Below are positions 38,301 to 51,141 of a stretch of DNA of 64,000 nucleotides, piece after piece. The DNA is taken from positions 32,609,058 through 32,673,057 of the forward strand of contig CM047426.1 in NCBI GenBank assembly GCA_026168455.1, written 5' to 3'. Each line of letters opens with the position of its first letter. Within the stretch, counting starts at the first letter, position 1. This DNA comes from Theocolax elegans (lineage: Eukaryota > Arthropoda > Insecta > Hymenoptera > Cerocephalidae). The notes below the pieces were generated by a model that made no database searches, was not told where the DNA came from, and saw only the letters and a list, made by a program, of their open reading frames with translations. The position numbers were made by a program, and so were the translations under genes.

Positions 38301-39825
38301 TTCGGTGATCTCTATGTTTCAACCAGTAACTGTGTAGTATGTATGTATTACTTCATTACATTTGTATTTCACATTTTTTATTACAAAATCATTCTTACAT
38401 TCGATTGTTGGATTATGAATCAATTAACTGTCGCCAAAAATGTGTGAAATGTTTGATATTTTTTACAAATTAAAAAAAAATAATAGATTAAACTCTTTGT
38501 AATTAATTAATAATAAAGCAACGAAAATAATTTTGTAACTCCATTAAAGAAAAAATCAGAAATAAAGGAAAAATCATTTGAATTTATTCTTCGAAAAAGC
38601 AAATTAATCTCAGGTGTTTATGTAACAATAAGTGTATATATTCGAAGCTTTAATATTGCGAAAGTTTTACCTATAAATAGATTGCCATGGCTTCGAAATA
38701 ACTTACCCATACACGCGAGAAGCGCAATGGTGTACCTCTTGGACAAGCAAGGGCACTCGGGCATACAGTAAGTATCGATGTGTCGCAGGGGCGGTCTTTC
38801 CGGTTCCGGTAGTGAGTCAAGCGAACCTTGTTTGTTAAAAGCTCCCCTCTCATCCTCGAACCCCTTGTTTTCCTTGATGTGCTCGCTCGGCATCTCGAAT
38901 TCCTCGTACCCGGCATTTCCTCCACCACCTCTTTTTATGCTACAGATTTACGAGTTATACGTTAATATTCGTTTTCATATATCTATGCTCACGAGGTATT
39001 CGCGCACCTCAAATTCTACTTTTATGTCATTGTATGTAGTAATTAGTCTTGTACAGTAGATTTTCCATGTTTCTTAAGTTACACACACACACACTATGTG
39101 CTAATTATTTACAAATTAGAAAACTTTTTTAATTTAGTTAATTAATTCAATTTCAAAAAAGAGTTGTTTAGCAATCAGTATCTTTAGCTTAAATTTCTAA
39201 TTGCAAATATAATATATTTTTGCACAATCTAATGAGCGTCACATGAATTAATTATTCACTTTTCCAAAGTTGTAATGCTAACTTTTATATTTAATTATAC
39301 GAGTATCTACTAGAATAAAAAATATTCTCCAATACGTCTTTTTTCAAATTACTTAAATTTATAGAAAGTTCCATTATTATGCAAACTAGTAATTTCAGCT
39401 TAGTAGTAAATTAACATTCGGTCGTATAATCCACGTATAGTTACGAAAAAATTATCTATTCACATACACATATACACAAATTCATTATATTATGAATTTC
39501 AAGTTATGAAACTTAAGGATTTCGTGCTTCAAAACCTTATTTTAATATGAATAAGTACATTTTTTCTATTTTACTTTTGAAGGTAAATGCAGAAAAATCT
39601 ATTTAAAATCAATTAGAACAACACTATACAATTTAATGTGCAAATATCCTTTGTGACGAAAGATATAAATCCTTTCCTTTTTATGTTTTCGAACGAATAT
39701 ATTTCCTATTTATAATTTTTGTAACAATAACTGACAAAGAAATCGTCTTACTCGGATAGTCTTTGAGCAGCTTTGGTCTTGAGGGAATCGAAGGCCGCGA
39801 GACCCGCCGTCGCGAATCCGGACAT
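31988..39825 (-). CDS. VGlut: Vesicular glutamate transporter, 7 coding exons
   Basis: SLC17-type major facilitator that loads glutamate into synaptic vesicles using the proton/voltage gradient. Minus-strand CDS: 39752-39825, 38707-38939, 33986-34287, 33705-33879, 33291-33583, 32444-33034, 31988-32323. All phases fit: 2004 nt, 667 residues. Seen: an acidic cytosolic N-terminus, then [19 protein letters not shown] and [12 protein letters not shown], which are signature VGLUT sequence around the first membrane segment, and [10 protein letters not shown] with N-glycosylation sequons in the first luminal loop. Further matches are [34 protein letters not shown] and [14 protein letters not shown] in later segments. 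The C-terminus after residue 556 is Pro/Gln/Tyr-rich, as in insect VGLUTs. Length is close to the family's usual 580-650. Introns are short apart from one of 4.4 kb, between the second and third coding exons. Confidence 0.96.
32444..33034 (-). CDS. VGlut: VGlut coding exon 6
   Basis: Between TTGTAG and GTGAGT. 591 bases covering the remaining membrane segments, including [12 protein letters not shown] and [14 protein letters not shown], then the [10 protein letters not shown] cytosolic start of the tail. Confidence 0.95.
33291..33583 (-). CDS. VGlut: VGlut coding exon 5
   Basis: Between TTGTAG and GTAAGTTG. 293 bases with the cytosolic linker ([12 protein letters not shown]) and the start of the C-terminal half, ending NMPVVE. 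Confidence 0.94.
33705..33879 (-). CDS. VGlut: VGlut coding exon 4
   Basis: Between TTTTAG and GTACGT. 175 bases encoding [34 protein letters not shown] and [10 protein letters not shown], the conserved centre of the N-terminal half. Confidence 0.94.
33986..34287 (-). CDS. VGlut: VGlut coding exon 3
   Basis: Between TTGTACAG and GTATGA. 302 bases covering the end of the first membrane segment, the glycosylated luminal loop and segments 2-3, ending at VCKGLVE. Confidence 0.94.
34288..38706 (-). other. VGlut large coding intron (second)
   Basis: 4.4 kb of AT-rich intron. Apart from the piggyBac-like MITE at 37220-37509, I see no exon-like sequence. Confidence 0.8.
37220..37509. mobile_element. 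282-bp piggyBac-like MITE with TTAA target duplication
   Basis: TTAA at 37220-37223 and 37506-37509 flank a 282-bp element. Its ends are CCGTTGACTGACACCGT on the left and, read inward from the right, CCCTTAACTAGCACTGT. These are imperfect terminal inverted repeats starting CC(C/G)TT, as in piggyBac relatives. The interior has no open frame of note. Confidence 0.7.
38707..38939 (-). CDS. VGlut: VGlut coding exon 2
   Basis: Between CTGTAG and GTAAGT. It encodes a Gly-rich and acidic cytosolic stretch, then the VGLUT signature [18 protein letters not shown] at the start of transmembrane segment 1. Confidence 0.92.
39752..39825 (-). CDS. VGlut: VGlut coding exon 1
   Basis: The ATG at 39825 opens [20 protein letters not shown], ending in GA|GTAAG. 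The leftover GA plus C from exon 2 gives Asp. 5' UTR continues upstream to a TTTCAG acceptor at about 39885. Confidence 0.85.
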
Positions 39826-39884
39826 TTTCCAATTATTGGGGTTGCTCTGGTTCTTGTAATGATTGTATTATTACTTTGCAGCCC
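39826..39884 (-). other. VGlut: VGlut 5' UTR part of exon
   Basis: From an acceptor (TTGATTTCAG|GGGC) to the ATG, 59 bases without an upstream ATG. This implies a separate non-coding first exon upstream. Confidence 0.5.
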
Positions 39885-42800
39885 CTGAAATCAACAGTAC
39901 GTTTAATTAAATATAATATTATTTAAAATTTGTCAAAATCCTATGACATAACATATTGAATGATAAAAGAAATAAATATTAATGTGGAATACCTTTCGTT
40001 TTAATTATTTATTTTTTATCATTAAAAATGTAATGTTCTGTTACAAAAAAATATACAAAAAAATTTTAGATACCCTGGTAGAAATATTATTAATTTTTTA
40101 AATCTATGGTAAATATTTTTTGAAGAAATATTTTTTATACATTTTACCGATTCAATAGGTTTATATATTTTATTTCTTTGCCTATGCTTTTTATAAAAAA
40201 TAATAAAATAATTTTCGAAAATAAAAAAAAACAATAAAACTATAAGTATTGGATATGCTTATGTTTCTTAAACATACATGGATTCTGGTATACAAATTAC
40301 AAAATAAACTATATATTTCTAGACTATAATAAACCTATAGGTGATTAACCTCGTGGTTATATAACCCTTATACTTGATCAATATCAATTGATTTTTTTAA
40401 CTTAGTTAAGAATATTTTCGAGTCATTTTTTGTGTAATTATACTTTTATATTTTTGTATTTGTGCTATAGGATTTCTGTAAAAGTAGCTTCAGTGATAGA
40501 TTATCCCATCCGAATAGACCCTCAATATGGCGTGTAACTGGTGCGTGCATAAGGCCCTGATTTGACAAGACTAATAAAAAACGGTTCCCATGCTCTGATC
40601 TTATCAAATCCCGAAAATGATATAATAATAATAAAATAATAATATTAACATTAACGTCTATATACGAATGATATGTGAATTGGTTATATTGGAAGTTATA
40701 TTCGATGTATAGTTATATTTGAAGAATAATAAATAATTGTAAATTGGGGTGAATTTCGGCGACAAAGAAACAAAAAAATAGAACTACAGATATTATTTGA
40801 TTGTAAGGCATTAATCATTACGTTATGTCAAATACATGAAGATTAGAACTAATGAAAAGTTTGAGAGCTACATTATATTTTTATTTTACCATACAAGGGT
40901 CTTGTTAAGCATTTGCATTTGCAAATATATTCTCAGGGCCTCGTTAAAGCACCATTACACATCTCATTAGCGGTTTCCTAGGGAACCATTTCAAGACCTA
41001 ATGTTTATTTTCAGACTTCGGATTCGGCCCTGATAAAAATCTCGATTATGTTTCTAATCGTCTTATAATTAATTAATATATATGTGCAATGTTTTTTATT
41101 AAATATAACGTGCATGAAAAAGTCAAGGAGCGAAAAAAGGCAGACAACATTCGAAAATATGAACATTGGATTACGAATCTTGTACTCTAACCATCTAGTA
41201 TAGTTAACGTCCACGATGCTATGCACTGTTTAGATTAGTCGACGCGTCTTATCGCTCACTCGATCCTTCTTATACTTCCTAAGTCACGCGGCGATGACCG
41301 TGACAAAAGTATCTCAAATTGTTTTAACGGTCTTCTCAATTAATCAAATAATATTAATCATTTACTTTAGAAAAATAAATATTTATTTTTAATTAATTAT
41401 TAAAAACGGGATGTCGCATCCTAGTTACAGGAATCTACACCTTTATCAACATAAGAATTACGTTGGAAATATTGAATTGAAAATCTAAACAAAATTCATA
41501 TGGGTACTTTAGAATAAAAGCGAGGGCATTACGTTTTGATTTTTAAGAACAAATAAATTTGTTAATAATAATTGAGTAAACAATTTTCAGTCGGTATTAT
41601 TGATCTAAAAAGGCATGAATTTTCAACGCAGCAATTAGAATTGAATTACAGATTTAAAAATATGAAAAAATTTGAATATTCTGTTTAAAACATGTCTAAG
41701 GGCATCGCGTTCAGATTTTTTTCAAAAACTTATTCTTTTGTTTATAAAAAATATTAAAAATTACCATCTTCTGAGTCCGACATTCTCTTAAATAATATTT
41801 CTTTGACATTAATATTTAGTTATCTCAACTATTAAGATTTTAGCAAATTATAAAGAATGAAAATTTAACTGATGATAACTGATGCTAATAATAATACTTA
41901 ACTGTAAAGAAATATTCAATTGCTCATATTTATGTTACCAGATAAATCAACGTTGCATAATATTCAGCCGGTAGTTACAAATAATTAATATTGCAGAGAA
42001 AACTGCAATATCTTTATAAAATTAATGGTAACACGCATTATGAGAAAAATAGATGCACTGCACCGTTGTACTTGACATAAATGTGCTGAATATAAATTAC
42101 ATTGATCATTTTCGTCACTATCTAACACCGCTCGAATTATTTATTGCAAGTATTAAAATTTTTATTTACAGAAGATGCTAAAGAATAATTTATTCGATAA
42201 AGTTTACATGAATACAATGAAATATACCAATCCTCTAAATGTACAATCAGTATATTTCTAAAAATAAAACGCCCAACCATAAAAAAACACTGAGTATCAC
42301 TATCTCGAAAATTCAATTCTCACACCTAAATCAGAGGCTAGCGATAGAAAGAAAAGAAAAATCACTTGGGTATATAAGGGAGAAAAAGAAAAAAGGGAAA
42401 CTCCGAAATCGTCACCCTAGTGAATTAAGTTTAAACGCTCCTCTTCGTAAAGCCCTCGTTCTTTCGTAGAGTAACAAAAACGTAAAAAGTAACAGCGCGA
42501 AGCTCATCTCCGACGGATCGAGTTGCCTCCCTCGAGTCACCGATAAGACCTACGGCCTCGCGCTCCAATATATCTCCGAAGCTTCGATAAAAGCTCAGAG
42601 GGCTCCAAAAACTAGCGAAGGCCACAGACACAAGGGCTGTTTATTCGGCGTAGTGCCAGAGCTCTTCAATCCGTAATCCGGCCGCGGCTCCCCCGAGAGA
42701 GAGCGAGAAAGAGAGAGTGCGACCCTCGCGTGTATACAGACACACACACACACAAACACCCTCTATTCGCCAACGAAACAACAGTAAGATGCCCGGGAGC

Positions 42801-45287
42801 TGCCTCATTTTTTTTTCTCTTCATTTCTTGTCGACGAGGGTCGTTATTGAGGATGCAGGGTCTTTTACGTATAGCACTGCTTTCAGACTAGCGTTGATGC
42901 GTCGATTATTCTAATTGAGTGTTGAGGGTTAATGTTGCGGTACGGTAGTACTTTTAAAATTTATTGTTGATTGTTGATTGATATTCTTTTTTAATATATA
43001 AATGACTCCTGAATTTTTTTCGTCTGATTATTTTACTGTTATAAATATTTAACATAAATTAAATTAATAATAAATAAATATATTATCAAACATCTATAAA
43101 CATTTATTACTGTTATCTCCATATAACTTTGTTATAAATCGTATGATTGCTTCATAACGTATGATACGAATTATTTGGTAAACTCAAATTTATAGTATAT
43201 TACTCTCATAATTCGAAATTTAAATTATTCGTTTCACCTAACCCGACCAACTCGTTAGATTATATATTTTTTAATACATGTACACGTTATTAATATTGAA
43301 AAATTTAAAATGACGCAATCTTATTGTTCATTCCCATGCTTACGGTTATCTTAATGAAACATTTTAAAATCGTCCGGACTTAATCAATAGCCGCAGAGTG
43401 TACAATTATACAAATATACATAAATGAATCTGGTCGATTAAAGTCAACTTTCTTTTCCCAAGACCGCGTAATAAGCGTAAAATAAAGTTGGGAGAACTTT
43501 TAGCGAAAAATCGATAGAAAAGACAATCGTGACCGGTATAAAATATACGGCCGGGCGTCAAAAAGTCTCTGCGAAATTCCAATGTGGCGACGCGTAGACG
43601 AGTCCAAACAACACCGGGACACCCTAGCAATTTAGCCTAGCTCCCCATCTAAAAAGAAGAAAGAAGAAGAAAAAATATAAAACGAATGGTGAAATCAATG
43701 GAAAAGCAGGGCACCGTTCAATCATATACATGTACGTATAAAAGGCTGTAGGTTATCGACACGTAACGACCCAGGAGTCACAATGGGCACGAAGTGCACG
43801 ACGACACGTGCTTACGCGACGGCCAAATGGAAATCGAGTGGACACGAGTGACGGGCAGTGATGACCAACGCGCATCCCCTAACTTAATGGGGGAGAACCA
43901 GCGGAAAAGTCACGCGATACCGATCTCTCTTGTTATCGGCGGATCCTGCCCATCGATCGCATTTTAATGCCGGGGATTTATGTTACTTTTAGGATTACGC
44001 GATATTATCTCATATATTTTACTTGGTAAGAAGAATAGATTTCTAAAATTTTTATCAAATTAATTGTACAATATATCCAGCCTCAGTTTAACAATCAATT
44101 ATTTCTCGTAGGATCAATGTTAATACTTGTTTTTGTAAATATTTTAACATTCGATATTAATTCTTGGCAGTTTTCTTTTATCAAATACATACTCATAAAA
44201 ATTTTCGTGCACGATCATTGAATATTCATTGCTTCTATTTTTGCACTTTATAAGTTTACTGCGTGTGCTCGCATATTCGAACTTTGATTTACTGTAAAAA
44301 GGTCAAAATCGGTTAGCGGTAACATTTGTGTTATCTAAACATAATATAACAATTGTTGAAAAATGTGACAAGCGACATTAGCTTCTACTTTCATCATCTG
44401 GATACCAAAGCCTATTTTTGACGGCTTTTGAGTACGATTCATAGTATTGATCCCACCCTTAGTTCGATGAAACCGTCACGTCCATTTTTCATCTCGTGAC
44501 TTTGTGAGCTTTTACCAAAAAGAGTTTTGAAATAGCGAAAATCATGTCGGAGGTGACCTTTGATTTTTCTCTTATATATATTGATTTATTATTACATATT
44601 GCAAATAGCTTTGCAATATTTGGAATTTGATCAAGATTGTCCTTCTTTCAAGTGGATTATACCTATTCATTGTTTTTTAAATAATGCCAATAATTTTAAT
44701 TTTTAATTATCATTTTTTTAGAATAATTAATGCTCTTCCATTTTTAACTACTAAGACGATATTACTTAAAACAAAAGAATGTTTGCAGGAATAGCGCTTT
44801 GTTGCCAAAAATTCCTTTAATCTAGAGATGAAACGATTCCACAAACTGTTGAAACAAAACGACATGTACACTGAAATCTGAATAAAAAATATCAACGATA
44901 CAAGCTTACGCCGAAGAAAAAACTATGTCGGGTCACCTATTAAAGTTCACGTAACAGGACCAAAAATAGGTGATCCACTACACGAACAATGGGAATCACT
45001 TTTTTAATTCACTACCACCACAACATCGAACTGTAAATCTTCATTAGAAACGCAAATGGAATGACCTACCACCACCCTCACTTCACGTAAAAATGAAGAT
45101 ACACTTATAACCGAAATAAGAAAATGATATTTTACAAAAATGAGGCCAACAAAAATCTTTAACCACTAAATAATAAAACGGGAAAGACACTCAATTGATG
45201 ATACACTCGCGAACGTTTCTAAGGAATATCGTAGCACCAAAAAATAATTAAAAATGAAAAAATTAACAGATGCACATTGACACTCAC
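39885..45287. other. Presumed first intron of VGlut with GC-richer islands
   Basis: No coding exon seen. Patches at about 40490-40620, 40900-41030, 42400-42900 and 43380-43990 are richer in GC and complex sequence than their surroundings and may be enhancers or alternative promoters. A simple CA/GA-rich patch lies at about 42700-42760. Confidence 0.5.
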
Positions 45288-45540
45288 CAATAATTAAGTC
45301 CAGATCGTGGTGGGTGCGCAGCGGGTATCGGCGGAACGCGCGGCTCGCGGGCTCGCTCTATCACCCTGCGAGCTAGCGTCGGCGGTCGCGGGGGTGGCAC
45401 GCGCGCGCGTACTCGGGGATTGGCGCGCGACGTCGCGGCGCATCCATAGGCCCGGCCAATGGCAATAGGACCTGGATCGAGCCCGGGCGGAGCTTCACCG
45501 TTGAGGAGGACGAGGACGCCGGAGACGCGGTTCCAAAGAC
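45288..45540 (-). promoter_or_regulatory. CpG-rich island with candidate non-coding first exon of VGlut
   Basis: A sharp GC/CpG-rich island in AT-rich surroundings, with CCAAT boxes near 45457. On the minus strand it runs into a strong donor (TTATTG|GTGAGTG) at 45287. The next minus-strand acceptor with a matching gene is the VGlut 5' UTR exon at 39884, so I infer the VGlut promoter here. It could belong to another transcript. Confidence 0.45.
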
Positions 45541-48500
45541 TGGATATTTTTCCTTCGGTTAGACCACTTCATTCGCATATTTCATGAAAAAAAATAATTA
45601 ATGGAAATTTTGAAAGAATTTTTGGACGTTAGTAAAAGATAAACAAGTTTTTCAATTAAATGTGAAAAAAATTATAATTAAATTGTAAGATATAGGTCAT
45701 TTAATTTTAAAAAATAATATTTAGTACAAATTTAAAATTTATCGATTTTGTTATTAAAAAAAAAGTCTCATTAAATATTATTGAAATTTTTATATGAAAA
45801 ATAAGTATAAACTACGTAAGTAGGAACCCACGTAATAGTATATAATAAATAAAATGAAGATAAAACACAAAAAATCGAATATTTTTCCTAACGAGTGTAT
45901 ACAGAAATTATTCGATAATTTTACAAAATTCAATTGACTTTATTTTATACAATTTTGGGATAAATAAAATTACTTTTTACCTTTAAAAATAAATATCATT
46001 TATCGTTATGGATGGCAGTTCTTCCTCACCTTATAAACATAGTTTTTGCAGATTCCACACCCTCAAAATAATATTATACATATATGAAAATGGTAAATAT
46101 AAATTAAGTTTTCTTATTTAGAAACATAGCAAAAAATTGAAATTTTTTAAAGACAATATATAAGCCTTTTTAATTTGGTTTACATTTTTTATTGATGGCC
46201 TGTGCATCTGGAATTGATTTTATAACATGGAAGATGCATTCAACATAATGTACGCGTATAACATGCCCGTTTGTCTTTTTCATACATTTGAATGGGCAGC
46301 AATAAATTCTTGAGATTATAGACTGATTCTTGAGTCGGTAGATGAATAACTATATTAGCATTAATATTAGAAAGTATCAATAAATTCTTATTAATCTTCA
46401 TATATAATAAAAGGTTGTTGAAATTGTCATTTATTCGTGTTTTAACTCATTTTTAATATTGTGAAATGATTAATTGATCATATGTATACATTTTTTAACT
46501 AAAAATAATTAGCTTCAGAATATTATTAATTTAATATTAAGCATATTATAATCTAAACATAATTAAAATGATATATTATATTATATTTACAGTAAGTTAC
46601 ATAATTAGTTCCCAACAATACAATTAAATTTTACTACTTCATTTTTACTCTAGTTCTTAATAAAAAATATAAAACTCGAAGTTTCCAATTAAATTTGAAG
46701 AAGTTTGTTTGCCAACAAGTATATAGAGTCGTATAGAAGTAAAATCCTCTTGGTATCGAAGCAACGCACATACACCGATCGTCCCCATTGCCGGAAATAT
46801 GAGGGAGCAAGAAAACTCGCGACGATGAAGTCGGAAATGACTTTTTCTACAGAATCAACCATCTGTATTTTCAGCTGCATCTTATCGCCCCCCCCTCCCA
46901 CCCTCCCCCTCTTACTCTTCCTCATACTACATGACTCACTCACAGCATCCTATTCTTATTCCAATTCGCTCGCGAGCGTTTCTCGATACCGCGAAATCGA
47001 TAATAACTGGTGAGCTCTTTCTTTCTTGCGAGTTCTGGTATTCATGCGTTTCTTTCACTAACCGATGTGCGCGAAAATAATTTTCTATGAATTCCCGGCA
47101 ATTTTTATAATATTGTCAATTATTTGCGTTGATTATACAATAGAAAAGAAGCGTTTATAGATAAGTAACATTTGTTTTAAAAGGTTGTTTTAATGAACGT
47201 ATAAACTTATTTTCAAATCAAGAAATTAACAAAAATAGTGTACTCTATGGGGAAGAAAATTTATAAAAATGTTGTTGCATAATAATATTTATTTATTTTT
47301 TATCAGTTATTTACATTGTAAGAATATAAATTCTATGATTATATTTTCTTACTGAGTTAAAAATGGTAAAAAATATATAAAATTTTAATTTAATATTTTT
47401 TATTTATTATATATACCCTTTTATGTGAAATTCAATTAAAAACAAAAATTTACAAAGTTTAGCTAAAATTTAATTATTATGCTGATCTCATGTTAAATTC
47501 TTACAATTCATTATACTGTCTCAACAATTGTTGGCGAAACGCATTCTCAGTGAAATTTTATATTCTTACTATAATTTTTTTGGACTATTGGTTTCGCAAT
47601 TATAATTATTATTTTATTAAAGATGAATTATATTTTGAAACGAACAGTTATAAAATATTTATAAATAATATTTATTTGGTGTAGTAGTTGATTTAATATA
47701 CTGGAAAATCATTGCCATACATGAAATAAACAATATTTTTTATAATTTTATAACAAGCCTAGAAAATCAAATGATTAAGACCATAATCTCGAAGATGAAA
47801 TTTAACGTCATTAGAAGTCAACTAGTGACATTCATTAAACAATACCATTGTCCCACCAACTCATTCAACCCTTCCGTAAAATAGGAATTAAATCTACAAC
47901 GTGAAATCGCGCATGATCAACAGCTCGTCACGACCTTTTGGAACGTGGGTGGTTGATGCAAACACGCGGAGCGGTTGCGCGCGCGCGCCATACAATATCG
48001 ATCGGTCGAAAACTCCAGAGTGAAAGAGAAAGAGATGCTGTGTTACGGCGTTATCTATTCGATGCCTCTCTTACTCACCAGCAAATTTGTTCGTATTTGT
48101 GGCAGGAAAAGTACATCCGACTTCTATACAGAGAGAGCGCGGGAAAAATTACGCGGTTGCAGGAAAACTGTTGAGATTGAATGGGGATCCATTTTTTTCA
48201 TTTTTTTGTGAAGGGGAACTCAGATACGAGAAAGGAATTTGGATTGAGATGTACGGGAAGGACCTCATTTTTTATTGATTTGGTTTACGGGTGGAAATTT
48301 TGTTTATTATTTTGTTTATCGTCAGATAGAATACAGATAGATTCTTAAACTTTTTCGTAGAATTTTTGAAGGGGGGCCTAAATATAATTATTATTATAAA
48401 TATATTCCATATTTAGAAAATTTTATTTTGATAAATACAAGTATCTATCTTTGTGGAAACAATGATAAGTTACAATTTCAGTTGTTAATTGGACTTCTAA

Positions 48501-51141
48501 TCAAATTTTACCAATTAAAACATATTTAAGTAATAATACTCGAGTTTAGTCAGACGAAGGAGTAATGCATTGTCAATCACTTCTTTAAAAGGATGCGTCG
48601 TCGAAGAAATCCAAGCTACCGTTTAAACCATTAATTATCGACCTATATCAGCAATATATTAATAGTAAACCTGAATGAGGTCTCGAACAAGGGTGCATAG
48701 CAAGCAAAATTGATTTTCGGATTTGCGCGCGTGCGGTGCTCGTGATCACACAGCTACTTCGTCTCATTACCTTTGTAAGCTTCCCCATAAGGTTATAATT
48801 GTCCAAATATTCTCAGGGGTGTCTTTCATCTTTGAGTAGAAAACTTATTTTCGGCATCCTTATGGATGTTTAGTTTACGTCAAAAATTTAGGACCTTAGA
48901 AAATTGACTATTTGGCCTCTATAGCAGAAATTTTGAATCTAAGAAGTAGGAATGAAAAGTTGCTAGTATGTACCTTGTGATGAAATGCATTTACATCCAT
49001 TTTATTAGCATTTAATAAAATGACCACAACCTTAAAACAATCAAAGAATGTGTCCCATTTTCCGCTAGCAGTAAACTTGAAAATTCCTATCTTCATATGG
49101 CTTTTTAACGTTTTCGTCAGATTTACAACTAGCTTGTGTTATATTTCCAGTATTTAAGAAGATCAACACGGTTTTATTAGATTTTCCACTTTTCGTTTGT
49201 AATACATAATTAATAATAATTAATAATTAATATTAATAATAATAATAATAATTAATACTTAATAAAAACACTTTAAGTCATTTCAAATGATTTTAAGTTG
49301 GAATCAATTTTTGGTTTTTGAAAATAGGTTTTTGACATTTTTATGTAAAGTTTATGTAAAGACGATTCACAGAACATAAATTTATTTATATTTTGGTTTG
49401 CGGTCAGTTCAGCTATCTTCATTTGTTTTTAAGTTATCGCAAAAAATAATAAATTATAATTTTTGTTTTTTTTATTCCAAATTCTTGGAAAAGTTAGATT
49501 TTAACAATATCTTGGATGAGTTCTTCGACTGGTTACATAAGCCACATAGTATCGAAGATGTGTGAATTTGAAATATTTTGCATCGTTCTTTCAAGGCACT
49601 TATCTTAGGTTCGAAGCACCCAATTTCAAGCATTAACATCCCATTTTGTTAATTCTTTAGTATTTTTGAGAAATATTAAGGTTTTGTGTTGGTATAAGTT
49701 TACTTTATTAATATTAGCGATTTTTCCATACCCAAAGTGACATTAATTTGTATGCATTTTAGGAATAATTGTTTTTTTTTAATTACAATCAGTTTTTTAT
49801 AATGTTTTTGAACATTACTATTCGTAGAGAATGAATTTATTTTATCTTTATGCACAAGTTTTGTTTAATTATCTGCAATTATTTTTAGAATAAAAATTAC
49901 GGAAATATTAAAAGTAGAAAATTAGCGTATACGAAATAATGTAATTTGTATATTCAAAATTTAATTCAAAGAAGTTATACAATCATGTTTGATAGGAATT
50001 TTTAAACGACAAGAGCACTTCGAGCAAACATTTTCTTCCAGAATTTTCATTGTTCTGTCACTACGATTTTTAGCCCGATCATTCAGATACTTTTTAGGAA
50101 AAAGTCTTCTCCGTCCACTTTTGTCAATAATATAAATGAAGAAAAAAATATTCTTTTTCTCTGTATTTTATGGTTAAATTATAATACTAAATATGCATTA
50201 CCAAATTCATAAATATATATTTATATGAATAACTCGGAGAAAATAGGTTTATATTTTTTAATATAAACTAAAGCAAAAGAAAAATTTTGAAGAACGCGAA
50301 GATAATAGAGATATCTCCTATCAATAACCAAAAATTGTAGTTGTTTGGTTGGAAACAATCGAAATCAATGGGAAGTTGAAATACCCTCAAACTGAATTAA
50401 ACACGAATGAAATTACGCAAAAGGTAGGTAACGGGAGGGATGGGATCGTTTGGCATATAATAGACATAGCAAGCCTGCGCTTATCGACGAAAAGCCTCGA
50501 GGGTGTGCGGAAGCTCCCTTTCAGATGCTACCGACCGGCCTCGACCTCCCCTTAAGTATTTCACAATCGACCGAAGAGAATAAAAACTTGCTCTCGCTGT
50601 GTATGCGTACGCGTGCGTGTGTGTCAAATGCGCTTTTGTGTGTGTAGGTGAGTTAAAAGGGACCGAGCGCTTTAATAGCGTTGCCCGCCAATTAGAGCTT
50701 CACCTTTATGCGCGAGGTCTGGATATCCTGCTGTCTGTCGTGCGCCGGACATTTAACGATAACGTAATTCCGTGTGTATTGCGCACAGTAGGTATACCTT
50801 TTAACGTATTAATGCATTCTAATTTGTGGGCCAATCTCCCTTGTATACAAATCGCCAAACTATTATTTTCATATATATATTTTTATTCCTTGCATTTACT
50901 TTTGGCTTGTAATATTCCATTTACCATGGATCTAGCTTGTTCAAAGTGGATAAATATTTATGATATTTATTCTTTGGAAGGCAAAAAATGTATGCACTTC
51001 TGTAAGTAATATTTACATTTTCATTAAATTAAACAATTACAATATTTTACTAGATTTCAAGTACTTTATTTTTAACTTTACTAGATAAACGTATTTGTAA
51101 TTATTTATCACCTTTTTGGATTATACAAAACAATATTTTTA
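45541..51141. other. Intergenic region with possible regulatory islands
   Basis: No gene supported. Higher-GC patches are at about 46740-47040, 47930-48280, 48560-48800 and 50400-50800. The last contains TTGCCCGCCAATTAGAGC-like complex sequence of the kind seen in conserved non-coding elements. Confidence 0.5.
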
